This document shows, one piece after another, positions 7,826 to 15,272 of a stretch of 43,269 nucleotides of DNA. A program made the translations under genes and the position numbers. The stretch comes from Actinomycetes bacterium (lineage in GTDB: Bacteria > Actinomycetota > Actinomycetes > Mycobacteriales > Mycobacteriaceae), in NCBI GenBank assembly GCA_022601275.1, contig JAHZIT010000119.1, positions 1 through 43,269 of the forward strand, given 5' to 3'. Under the pieces are notes generated by a model. The model made no database searches. It had not been told where the DNA came from and saw nothing but the letters and a program-made list of their open reading frames with translations. Every line of letters begins with the position of its first letter. Position 1 is the first letter of the stretch.

Positions 7826-10690
7826 TCAGAGGACGAACACCGCGCTGGCCGGATCGATTTCGCTCAGCGACAGATCAGCAAGCACGCCTGTATAGCCGAA
7901 CCGGTCGGGATCTTGATCGTAGTAGAGGTAACCCGAGGAGCGATCGTAGATGAATTGGCTGTCGTAATTGGCATGGCCACCGCCCAGGAACCGGAAGCTG
8001 TCAACGATGTCCACCTCAAAACTTGTTGCACCCGGCAAGGCGGTCTTGTCGATCGCAACGATGTCGTTTTCCCGTCCTTCAGCTATGACCAAAGGTGTCT
8101 GGTGTCGACTCTTGAACAGCGAATCCAGAATAAATGTGTCCGTGGCATCAGACCCAACAAGTCGATCGCGCTGAGGTTTTCCGAGGAGGCCGGTATTGGA
8201 TTGCACCGGCGCGCTGGAGTAGAGCCACGTGCCCCCTTCGATCACGCTGTCACTGACGCCGTCGGAGGACCCATGGACGTAGATATCGAGGGACACCGTA
8301 TTGGGGATGTTCGTGAATTGGCCGGCCGTCTCGTCATTGGGGTAAGTGAAGAAACCCCATACGCCATCTACTGAAGGATAGCCATCAAGGTGCGCGGCCG
8401 TTCGCAACGCTATGGGGTAAGGAGTGCCGCCCGGGGCAGCTACTTCGTATCTCCAGAAGTCGAAATTGTTCTTGGTGGAGGAATATTCGTGACCGTTGTA
8501 GGCGTAGGGGTAAGCGGTGGAGCCTGCCTCCGGGTCTTCCGAAGAGGTCGGGCCATACTGCACGAAGTCCTGATACGAGGTCGGTACCCAACCCGATTTG
8601 TTCATGTGGATATTTGCCGGCGGTTGCTGCGACTGTGCTGTCCACACCTTGTCAGGACCAATGATCCGCTTGATCGTCGGTGGGGGCTGGGGTGCCCACG
8701 GGGTGCCGCCGCTCCACACCAAATCTTGGTAAGGCCCTTTGGCGGCGGTGAGTTGGCTTACGACTGTGTCGAAGTCGTTGAAGCCGTATGTGGCGCCGCT
8801 CTTGGCGCCAGTCCATTCTGCGCCATGAGGAATAGTGAACTTGTACTGGATAGGCAACGACCATTCATCGATATACGAAGTGTCGATGGTGTATTCATAG
8901 CTGCCGTTGGCCGGATAGAGGAAGTATTCCAAAAAATTGTAGTTCAGGAACGAATTCCCAGCCGTTACCGCTGTTGGATTGAACGCGTCGATACCACTCG
9001 GCGAGTCCACGGGCAGAGTGAAACCCGCGTCGCCTTCTACGATGTAGATGCGATTTTCAGGCGTGCCGGGTGCGCCGGTGCCAACTGCGAGGGTCACCGC
9101 TGCGCTGGAGCTTTTCTCAATGGCAACGGGAACGAAATCCGCAGCGATGCTGTAGACACCGGAAGTCGGCAGATTGTAGACCCAGATTTTCTTGTCAGAG
9201 TTGTTGTGCACGGTGATCGATGGGGCGTGGTCGGCGGGTGCCCCACCACAGCTGTCATCGTTGGGGCCGCAGAGAACCGGGATAGCGGTGAGGCTGACAG
9301 TGGCGGCAGAAGGATTTGGGGGCGCCGGCAGACCGAGGCCGGTCAGAAGCCTGGTCAGGCCGGCGAGGAGGCCGCTGTTGGGGTGAATATGCCAGCGGTT
9401 GGCGGCGCTGGTGTCCTCGGCGAGGACGGTGAAGGTGTCGGTGCCACCGGCGCCGGCGAACTCGGGGTCCGGGGTGTAGGTGTAGGTACCGTCTTCGGCG
9501 ATCTGCACCTTCCCATGGGCGGGCGCGTTGGTCACCGCATAGGTAATGACGTCGCCGTCGACGTCATGGCCACCGAGGTTGCCGGTGATCACGCCAGACC
9601 AAGGGTCAGCGGTGTAGCCGCTGAGCTCAAGCCGGGGTGCGGAGTTGAAGAAGGTGTAATGCAGTCGGCGCATGCCGACCCAGACGCCGGCGAGCAGATC
9701 AGGCACCGGGAATTGCGGGACGGGAAGGTTGGGCGAAAGTGCGCCCAGCCCGAACCAGGACAGCGACTCGGTGAGGATCGAGCTCCAGGTCACCGGGGCG
9801 CTCACCCATTCGGGATAGTCCGGGCGTCTCATCGAGTCAGCAACGGCCGCCGGCTGGTGGGGGGCGGACAGGGCAGCTGCAACCGGCGCGACAGCAGAGG
9901 TCGTCGCGGCGTCGACCGAGGTCCTCTGGCCGTCCCCCGACTCTGGTGCCGCCGGCTCTGAAGTCTCGGGTGCCACGCTGCCGGTCTTGGATGGGCCCAG
10001 AGTTTCTACCGCGGCGGTGGGCGACACGGTCTGCCGACGGCTGGCAGATAGTTCTTCGCGGCCGCCTTCGGCAGCGTCTTCGGCGACAGTGTCGTCGTCG
10101 TCTTCGGTGGCGGCCAAGTCAGCCGCAGCGTCGTCAACGGCAGCCTCGGAGTCCTCGGCGTCATCGGCGGCAGCCACGGGGTCCGCGGCCGCGGAGCCGA
10201 CCGAATCGATAGCGCCGACGGTGGCAGCGTCGCCGGTGGCAGTTGTTGCATCTTCCGTAGTGGTATCTGCGATGTCTGCTGACTCAATCGCATTCTCTGC
10301 CAACTGATCCGAGGCATCCGCATCGCGGTCTGAATCCCGAGAGGCCGCGGGTGGCTCGTCCCTTCCTGCAGCATCCGATGGGTCCTGGCCAGTGCTACCC
10401 GAAGCATCCGCGGAGTCGTCGTCCCCATCGCCGGCAGCACCACCGTTGTCGGTGTCCGGAGAAGTGTCGGCACCCGATGAGCGGCCTGTCCCTTGCGAGG
10501 AGTCAGTACCCGACGAGGCCGTGCCCGTGTCGGCCTGCGCCGTCGGCGTCGCCACCAGAGCTACCCCCAGGCCGGCGGTGGCCGCACCGACTTGCAGCCA
10601 GCGCAGCACCGGGAAACCGCCGACGTTGCGACGATTGCGTTGACCACAGTGACCCTGCCCCGGGTGACGCTGACCCCATGCAACAGCCAC
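7826..10690 (-). CDS. Exported Ig-like / GH64-thaumatin-like protein with RTX-like C-terminus
   Basis: A 954-residue multidomain exported protein. Residues about 22-53 are a signal peptide (VLRWLQVGAATAGLGVALVA...AQA). Residues 54 to about 285 are a Ser/Asp/Ala/Glu linker. About 330-350 holds LLAGVWVGMRRLHYTFFN, a pre-domain motif seen in related mycobacterial proteins. About 355-430 is a VCBS/cadherin-like Ig domain (DVDGDVITYAVTNAPAHG, GTYTYTPDPEFAG). From 488 a region resembles GH64/thaumatin-like beta-1,3-glucanases (ITVHNNSDKKIWVYN, SGIDAFNPT, EYTIDTSYIDEWSLPI); catalytic residues are not certain. The last 100 residues resemble RTX/serralysin C-termini (RLVGSDATDTFILD, FIYDRSSGYLYYDQD). 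The start is GTG 10690, with a perfect AGGAGG 8 nt upstream. Confidence 0.85.
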   Translation of the reverse strand: MAVAWGQRHPGQGHCGQRNRRNVGGFPVLRWLQVGAATAGLGVALVATPTAQADTGTASSGTDSSQGTGRSSGADTSPDTDNGGAAGDGDDDSADASGSTGQDPSDAAGRDEPPAASRDSDRDADASDQLAENAIESADIADTTTEDATTATGDAATVGAIDSVGSAAADPVAAADDAEDSEAAVDDAAADLAATEDDDDTVAEDAAEGGREELSASRRQTVSPTAAVETLGPSKTGSVAPETSEPAAPESGDGQRTSVDAATTSAVAPVAAALSAPHQPAAVADSMRRPDYPEWVSAPVTWSSILTESLSWFGLGALSPNLPVPQFPVPDLLAGVWVGMRRLHYTFFNSAPRLELSGYTADPWSGVITGNLGGHDVDGDVITYAVTNAPAHGKVQIAEDGTYTYTPDPEFAGAGGTDTFTVLAEDTSAANRWHIHPNSGLLAGLTRLLTGLGLPAPPNPSAATVSLTAIPVLCGPNDDSCGGAPADHAPSITVHNNSDKKIWVYNLPTSGVYSIAADFVPVAIEKSSSAAVTLAVGTGAPGTPENRIYIVEGDAGFTLPVDSPSGIDAFNPTAVTAGNSFLNYNFLEYFLYPANGSYEYTIDTSYIDEWSLPIQYKFTIPHGAEWTGAKSGATYGFNDFDTVVSQLTAAKGPYQDLVWSGGTPWAPQPPPTIKRIIGPDKVWTAQSQQPPANIHMNKSGWVPTSYQDFVQYGPTSSEDPEAGSTAYPYAYNGHEYSSTKNNFDFWRYEVAAPGGTPYPIALRTAAHLDGYPSVDGVWGFFTYPNDETAGQFTNIPNTVSLDIYVHGSSDGVSDSVIEGGTWLYSSAPVQSNTGLLGKPQRDRLVGSDATDTFILDSLFKSRHQTPLVIAEGRENDIVAIDKTALPGATSFEVDIVDSFRFLGGGHANYDSQFIYDRSSGYLYYDQDPDRFGYTGVLADLSLSEIDPASAVFVL

Positions 10691-10752
10691 AGCCCCGACC
10701 TCCTATGACAGGTGACGTTTCTCATTAAACTCTCCAGCAAGTCCTGAGACCA

Positions 10753-10772
10753 GCGCACTGCGCATAGTGCGC
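10753..10772. promoter_or_regulatory. Inverted repeat in a divergent promoter gap
   Basis: The arms gcgcact and agtgcgc, 7 bp each and separated by 6 bp, lie between the divergent genes starting at 10690 (minus) and about 10804 (plus). The dyad could be an operator shared by both genes. No known regulator consensus is recognised. Confidence 0.4.
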
Positions 10773-10803
10773 GGTGGCAGGACCTGCCAGACTGGACAGT
10801 CCA

Positions 10804-12696
10804 ATGGGCATGAACCACTCGTCTGCGACGACCGCAATCCGCGCTGCTCGGGCGGTCGCGTCCGTCGTCGTGCTCGTCATGCTGAGCTCCACGCAGGCGT
10901 GTAGCGGGGGGCGGGGCGTGCCGTTGGCATCGACCGAGCCGGTGGGTTCGCTCGAACTGCTAACCGATCCCTTCCTCCAGATGCCAAGGCGCAGTTCGGT
11001 AGAGGTGGCCTGGTTCACCGAATTTGCAGGCGATTCCCACCACGTGCTGGTCGGTGCAGCGGTCGGGACGATGTCGGAGGCAGAATTGCGGGAGGCCGTC
11101 ACGCAGGGCGGCGCTTCTGGCATCGAGGTCTTCGCAGCGAAGTCCGCTCGGCTCTCTCGGGTGGGTGAGGATTCCGCGTCGAGGTTGCCCGGCGACGAGA
11201 AGCCGACGACTGGCGTCGCTGCGCGCGAGGTGTTCCGTCACCACGCGGTTGTCATCGTGCCCGGCGCCGATCGGCGGCCCTACCGCGTTGTCAGCACCCG
11301 GGGCGACCAGCTCGTGGGCTCGGGGACTTTCAGTCTGCGCGGTGCACTCGTGCCCGGCGAGCCGGCCGTGATCATGCTGACCTCCGACCATCAGCTGAAG
11401 ATCAACACCCCGGCCAACCTCCATTTCGCCGCCCGGACGATCACCGACGAGCTGGGTCCGATCGACGCCGTCCTCATGCCCGGGGACCTGGTCAACGTCC
11501 CCGATCGGGCATCGGAGTGGTTCGACGACGAGCGTGGCTCGGCCTTCTTCCCGGCGATCCAGGGCAACGCCGGCCGAAAAGCCAGCGACGGAAAGGTCTA
11601 CCGGGGTGGCGAAATCCTGCAGAACGCAACGATTTATCCGGCCATCGGGAATCACGAGGTGCAGGGCCGCATCGCCGGAAAGGCCTCGCTCCAGGATTCC
11701 TACAACAACCCGGTGCCCCGCACGGTGGCTGAGGACGAGTACCGGAAAGTATCCGACGTCGTCAACCCGACCGATGACCCGGCCGTGAAAGCGCAATGGA
11801 TAGAGGATAATTCGTTCTCCACCACTACCTACGAGGAAATCTTCTCGCTGCCCGTCTCGGAGACTGGCGGTGAACGGTACTACGCCACCACCGTTGGTGA
11901 CCTACGTGTGGTGTCGCTGTTCGCGACTCGCATCTATCGCTCCAACGAGGCGGACCCTGATCCCGCGGCCCGCAGCGTCGCCAGCAGATACCAGGAGGCG
12001 CGGGCCGACCTCGGCGATCCGCTCGCCCAAGGTTACGGGGAGTTTATTTTCGAGGACCTCGCCGTCGGCTCAGAGCAGCATGGCTGGCTGGTCGAGGAGC
12101 TGGACTCGGCCGAGTTCCGCGAGGCCAAGCACACGATGATCATGCTGCACGAGGGCCCGCAGGGAGTTGGCGAGAACGTGATGCCGCCGTTCGCACATCC
12201 CGAGCGGATCGCCGATGTCGACAACCGTGGTGCGACCGTCGGAATCCGATACGAGTACCCGGCAGCCGAGAACATCCTGCTGCGCGACGTAACGCCGCTC
12301 TTCGAGGCCGCCGGGGTCGATCTCGTCTATAGCGGCCACAATCACCTGTGGAACCGGTTCGCCTCCAGCAACGGCGTAAATTACTTCGAGGGTTCCAACA
12401 CCGGTAACAGCTACGGCGCCTTCGCCGTGCCATCGGGCAGGAAACGCCCGATCCCGCCGCCACCGTGGAACGCCGAAAACTATCTCGCCCTGGGTAATCC
12501 GGGGTCCCTCGACCCGATCGCACCGAATATCGCCCCGCTCCGTAATGCTGACGGGGAGGTATTACCGTTCATCGCCGATGACAACTTCGTCGTGTTCCAG
12601 GCGCTGCACACCGGCACCGGCACGGTCACGAGCTGGTACGTCGACATGGGCGACCCACAGGCCGGGGCGGTCAGGTTCGACGAATTCAGCCTTTAG
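10804..12696 (+). CDS. Exported calcineurin-like metallophosphoesterase
   Basis: About 630 residues. After a signal sequence (RAVASVVVLVMLSSTQAC) whose Cys33 might be lipidated, although the box STQAC is poor, comes a purple-acid-phosphatase-like calcineurin domain. The metal motifs appear in order: SDHQLK (the D-x-H position, here as D-H), PGDLVN, IGNHE, LHEGPQG and SGHNHLW. The enzyme should hydrolyse phosphate esters outside the membrane with two metal ions; the substrate is unknown. The start is unsure: a GTG at 10774 opens the frame but has no ribosome site, so ATG 10804 or 10810 is preferred because it leaves a compact signal peptide. It is divergent from the GH64-like gene and ends 35 bp from the convergent DJ-1 gene. 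Confidence 0.87.
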   Translation: MGMNHSSATTAIRAARAVASVVVLVMLSSTQACSGGRGVPLASTEPVGSLELLTDPFLQMPRRSSVEVAWFTEFAGDSHHVLVGAAVGTMSEAELREAVTQGGASGIEVFAAKSARLSRVGEDSASRLPGDEKPTTGVAAREVFRHHAVVIVPGADRRPYRVVSTRGDQLVGSGTFSLRGALVPGEPAVIMLTSDHQLKINTPANLHFAARTITDELGPIDAVLMPGDLVNVPDRASEWFDDERGSAFFPAIQGNAGRKASDGKVYRGGEILQNATIYPAIGNHEVQGRIAGKASLQDSYNNPVPRTVAEDEYRKVSDVVNPTDDPAVKAQWIEDNSFSTTTYEEIFSLPVSETGGERYYATTVGDLRVVSLFATRIYRSNEADPDPAARSVASRYQEARADLGDPLAQGYGEFIFEDLAVGSEQHGWLVEELDSAEFREAKHTMIMLHEGPQGVGENVMPPFAHPERIADVDNRGATVGIRYEYPAAENILLRDVTPLFEAAGVDLVYSGHNHLWNRFASSNGVNYFEGSNTGNSYGAFAVPSGRKRPIPPPPWNAENYLALGNPGSLDPIAPNIAPLRNADGEVLPFIADDNFVVFQALHTGTGTVTSWYVDMGDPQAGAVRFDEFSL

Positions 12697-12731
12697 CGCG
12701 CCGGCAGTTCAACCAGAGCGATTCAGCGGGA

Positions 12732-13337
12732 TCAGCGGACGTCCACCGGAGGTGCCGGATCGTATTGGATGTATGTGCGCACCTCGCTTGCGCGGTCGGG
12801 GCCGGAGAGTCGTGCCACCAGGTGCAGTGCCATGTCGATTCCGGCTGACACCCCCGCAGCGGTAATGATGTCGCCGTCATCGACAAAGCGCTCATCGCGC
12901 CGAACGGCGATGCTGGCATCGAGTTCGGCGAGCCGATCGAGTGACGCCCAGTGGGTTGTCGCAGGCCGGTGGGAGAGCAGGCCGGCAGCCGCGTAAACCA
13001 GAGAGCCGGTGCACACGCTGGTCATCAGCGGGACATCGGCACGTCGGCGACGAACCCAATCCAACTGTTCACGATCCTGCAACTGCGGCCGCGTGCCCTG
13101 ACCGCCCGGATAAATCAGCACGTCGAGATCAGGCGCGTCGGCGAAAGAATGGTGCGCCTGCAGCGCCAGACCCTTGGCGCACTGCACCAGACCGCCGGAG
13201 CGCGACAGACACGAGACGGCGTAGCCGTCTTCGGGGAAAGAGCGAGTCCATGTGGCAAGGACCTCCCAGGGACCAACAGCATCGAGTTCTTCGACGTCGG
13301 GAAACAACACGATCCCGATGTGCTTTGTCGCAGTCAT
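12732..13337 (-). CDS. DJ-1/PfpI family protein, isonitrile-hydratase-like
   Basis: A 201-residue DJ-1/PfpI domain protein, starting KHIGIVLFPDVEELDAVGPWEVL as in the isonitrile hydratase/ThiJ subgroup. The nucleophile elbow is SVCTGSLVYAAAGLL, so the Cys of VCTG is the likely catalytic residue, and LIYPGGQG and HWASLD are family landmarks. It may hydrate isonitriles or act on other electrophiles; the substrate is unknown. The frame extends upstream to 13502, but those 55 residues come from an 11-bp tandem repeat and are not family-like. The chosen ATG 13337 lies 6 nt after GATAAT, giving a leaderless transcript and supporting this start. Confidence 0.88.
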   Translation of the reverse strand: MTATKHIGIVLFPDVEELDAVGPWEVLATWTRSFPEDGYAVSCLSRSGGLVQCAKGLALQAHHSFADAPDLDVLIYPGGQGTRPQLQDREQLDWVRRRRADVPLMTSVCTGSLVYAAAGLLSHRPATTHWASLDRLAELDASIAVRRDERFVDDGDIITAAGVSAGIDMALHLVARLSGPDRASEVRTYIQYDPAPPVDVR

Positions 13338-13343
13338 GTGGAG

Positions 13344-13349
13344 ATTATC
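13344..13349 (-). promoter_or_regulatory. Probable -10 box, leaderless DJ-1/PfpI gene
   Basis: GATAAT on the minus strand ends 6 nt before the ATG at 13337. This spacing is typical of mycobacterial leaderless mRNAs whose 5' end is the start codon, and there is no ribosome site at this ATG. Confidence 0.55.
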
Positions 13350-13357
13350 GACCCATG

Positions 13358-13426
13358 CGCACCGGGCGGGTGCCGAGGAGGTCCCGGGCGGGTGCCGAGG
13401 AGGTGCCGAGGAGGTGCCGAGGAGGT
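13358..13426. repeat. 11-bp tandem repeat upstream of the DJ-1/PfpI gene
   Basis: Perfect ggtgccgagga units occur at 13369, 13391, 13402 and 13413, with degenerate units at 13358 and 13380. A TTGACA hexamer follows at 13428-13433 on the plus strand. The array is in the 257-bp divergent gap before the acyl-CoA synthetase gene. Since 11 bp is not a multiple of three, the array is unlikely to be coding. Confidence 0.85.
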
Positions 13427-13594
13427 ATTGACAATTCCGCGCGCAGCGAGGGTCCGACTGAAATAGTGAAACCGCCGTGGTTTCCGCCGCGGGGTTCAGC
13501 AATTCAGATGTCCGGCCAGCTGCGGTCTCCCCTGAGCTCTTCTAGAGGGTGAACGGTGATCGACGCCGCCGATGCTCAAGGAAGGTAGTGCCTG

Positions 13595-15226
13595 ATGATC
13601 GACAAGAACAAGCCTTGGTTCGCTCTCTACGACAAAGGAGTTCCCTACTCGGTTATTTACCCTCCGGTCGCGGTCAAGCAGCTTTTCAACAGTAACGCCG
13701 AAGCGCACCCCGACAGGGACTACCTGATCATCAACGACACCAAGCTGTCCTACGGTTTGGTGAACCTGATGGCGCGGAAGGCCGCCAACAGCCTGGTGGG
13801 CCTCGGGGTGAAGAAGGGTGACCGGGTCGCCATCATGGCGCCCAACGTGCCGCAGTACTGCATCGCGTTCCAGGCATGCGCCAAGCTCGGAGCCATCGTG
13901 GCGCCGGTGAACCCGCTGGCGGCCACGCCCGAAGTGCGCCACTACATCAAGGACAGCGGAGCAGAAACCATCATCGTGATGGCTGCGTTCTCGAAGGGTC
14001 CCATCGAGATCCTGAAAGCCGGGGACACGCCGCTGAAGAACGTGATCACGTTCCAGATCCAGGACATGCCCGTCGATGTGGAGAGCGGATCAGGCATCCA
14101 CGACTTCAACGAGCTGGCCGGTAGCGGTTCCGACGCGGAGCCCGACGTCGATGTTCGCCATACCGACACCCTCATGCTTCAGTACACCGGCGGTACGACG
14201 GGCCTGTCGAAGGGATGCGTGCTGTCCAACGCCAACTTGGTCGCGATGGCCTATCAGGAAAACTACTGGCTCTCACCCGTCCTCGACCACGATGAAGATC
14301 TTCGCTGCCTGGCAGCTATCCCGCTCTACCACATCTACGGTTTCAACCTGAACATCAACATCAACTACGTGAACGGCGGGACCATCATTCTGGTGCCTCA
14401 GCCAAGCACCGAGAACATCCTGGCAGCGGTCAACCGGCACGAGCCCAACTTCTTCCCTGCCGTGCCCACCATGCTCATCGGACTAAATCAGCATCCCGAC
14501 ATCGGCAGCTCCAAAATTGGTGCGATCAAGGGAGTCATCTCGGGTTCGGCGCCGTTGCCGGTGGAAGCGATGCGTACCTTCGAGGACCTCTCCGGGGCGG
14601 TCATCACCGAGGGCTATGGAATGTCTGAGACCTCGAATGTCATCACCGGCAACCCGACGCAGACGGTGCGCAAACCCGGTGGGGTCGGTTTACCGTTCCC
14701 GGACAACGATGTCCGCATCGTCGATATTGACACCGGGACCAAAGACATTCCGCTCGGCGAGCCCGGAGAAATCATCGTCAAGGGTCCGACTGTGATGAGC
14801 GGGTACTGGAACAATCCGGCTGAAACGGCGAAGGTCCTGCATGACGGATGGCTGGCTACCGGCGATATCGGCTACATGGACACTGACGGTCACCTCTTCA
14901 TCGTCGACCGAAAGAAAGACATGGTGCTCTCGAGCGGGTTCAACGTCTACCCGCGGGAGGTCGATGAGCTCATGTACACCCACCCCAAGGTGCTGCAGGC
15001 TTGTGCTTTCGGTGTCCCGGATGCAAAACGGGGAGAAGCGCTCAAGCTGGCGGTCGTTCTCAAACCCGACCAGGAGATGACCGCGGGCGAGGTACGGGAT
15101 TTCTGCAAGAAGAATCTTTCGGGGTACAAGGTGCCCACCGACGTCGTCTTCATGACCGAACTTCCAGTCACTTCGATCGGCAAGCCTGACCGAAAGAAGA
15201 TGCGCCAAATGGAGTTGGAGAGATGA
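13595..15226 (+). CDS. Long-chain acyl-CoA synthetase (FadD-type, ANL superfamily)
   Basis: A 543-residue AMP-forming ligase that activates a fatty or other carboxylic acid to its acyl-AMP and then CoA thioester. The P-loop-like A3 motif YTGGTTGLSKG is at 197-207. The A5 motif GYGMSETS, the A7/A8 region (TGDIGYMDTDGHLFIVDRKKDM) and the A10 lysine in GKPDRKK (about K530) are all present. Length is normal and no residue is missing. The ATG at 13595 has AAGGAAGG 9 nt upstream. It is followed 46 bp later by glycogen phosphorylase on the same strand, so the two may be co-transcribed although their chemistry is unrelated. Mycobacteria have many FadD paralogues, so no number is assigned. Confidence 0.93.
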   Translation: MIDKNKPWFALYDKGVPYSVIYPPVAVKQLFNSNAEAHPDRDYLIINDTKLSYGLVNLMARKAANSLVGLGVKKGDRVAIMAPNVPQYCIAFQACAKLGAIVAPVNPLAATPEVRHYIKDSGAETIIVMAAFSKGPIEILKAGDTPLKNVITFQIQDMPVDVESGSGIHDFNELAGSGSDAEPDVDVRHTDTLMLQYTGGTTGLSKGCVLSNANLVAMAYQENYWLSPVLDHDEDLRCLAAIPLYHIYGFNLNININYVNGGTIILVPQPSTENILAAVNRHEPNFFPAVPTMLIGLNQHPDIGSSKIGAIKGVISGSAPLPVEAMRTFEDLSGAVITEGYGMSETSNVITGNPTQTVRKPGGVGLPFPDNDVRIVDIDTGTKDIPLGEPGEIIVKGPTVMSGYWNNPAETAKVLHDGWLATGDIGYMDTDGHLFIVDRKKDMVLSSGFNVYPREVDELMYTHPKVLQACAFGVPDAKRGEALKLAVVLKPDQEMTAGEVRDFCKKNLSGYKVPTDVVFMTELPVTSIGKPDRKKMRQMELER

Positions 15227-15272
15227 CCGAAGGGATTCCAGCTATCGTCGGCCGGCAGGGGACGTCAGTCCC

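Noticed and set aside
8390..9961. Plus-strand frame of 523 codons opposite the GH64-like gene
   Set aside because: Antisense, no ribosome site or domain; the minus-strand frame has a perfect AGGAGG and recognisable domains.
13338..13502. N-terminal extension of the DJ-1/PfpI protein
   Set aside because: It is translated from the 11-bp repeat array and is not part of the family; GATAAT lies 6 nt before the internal ATG.
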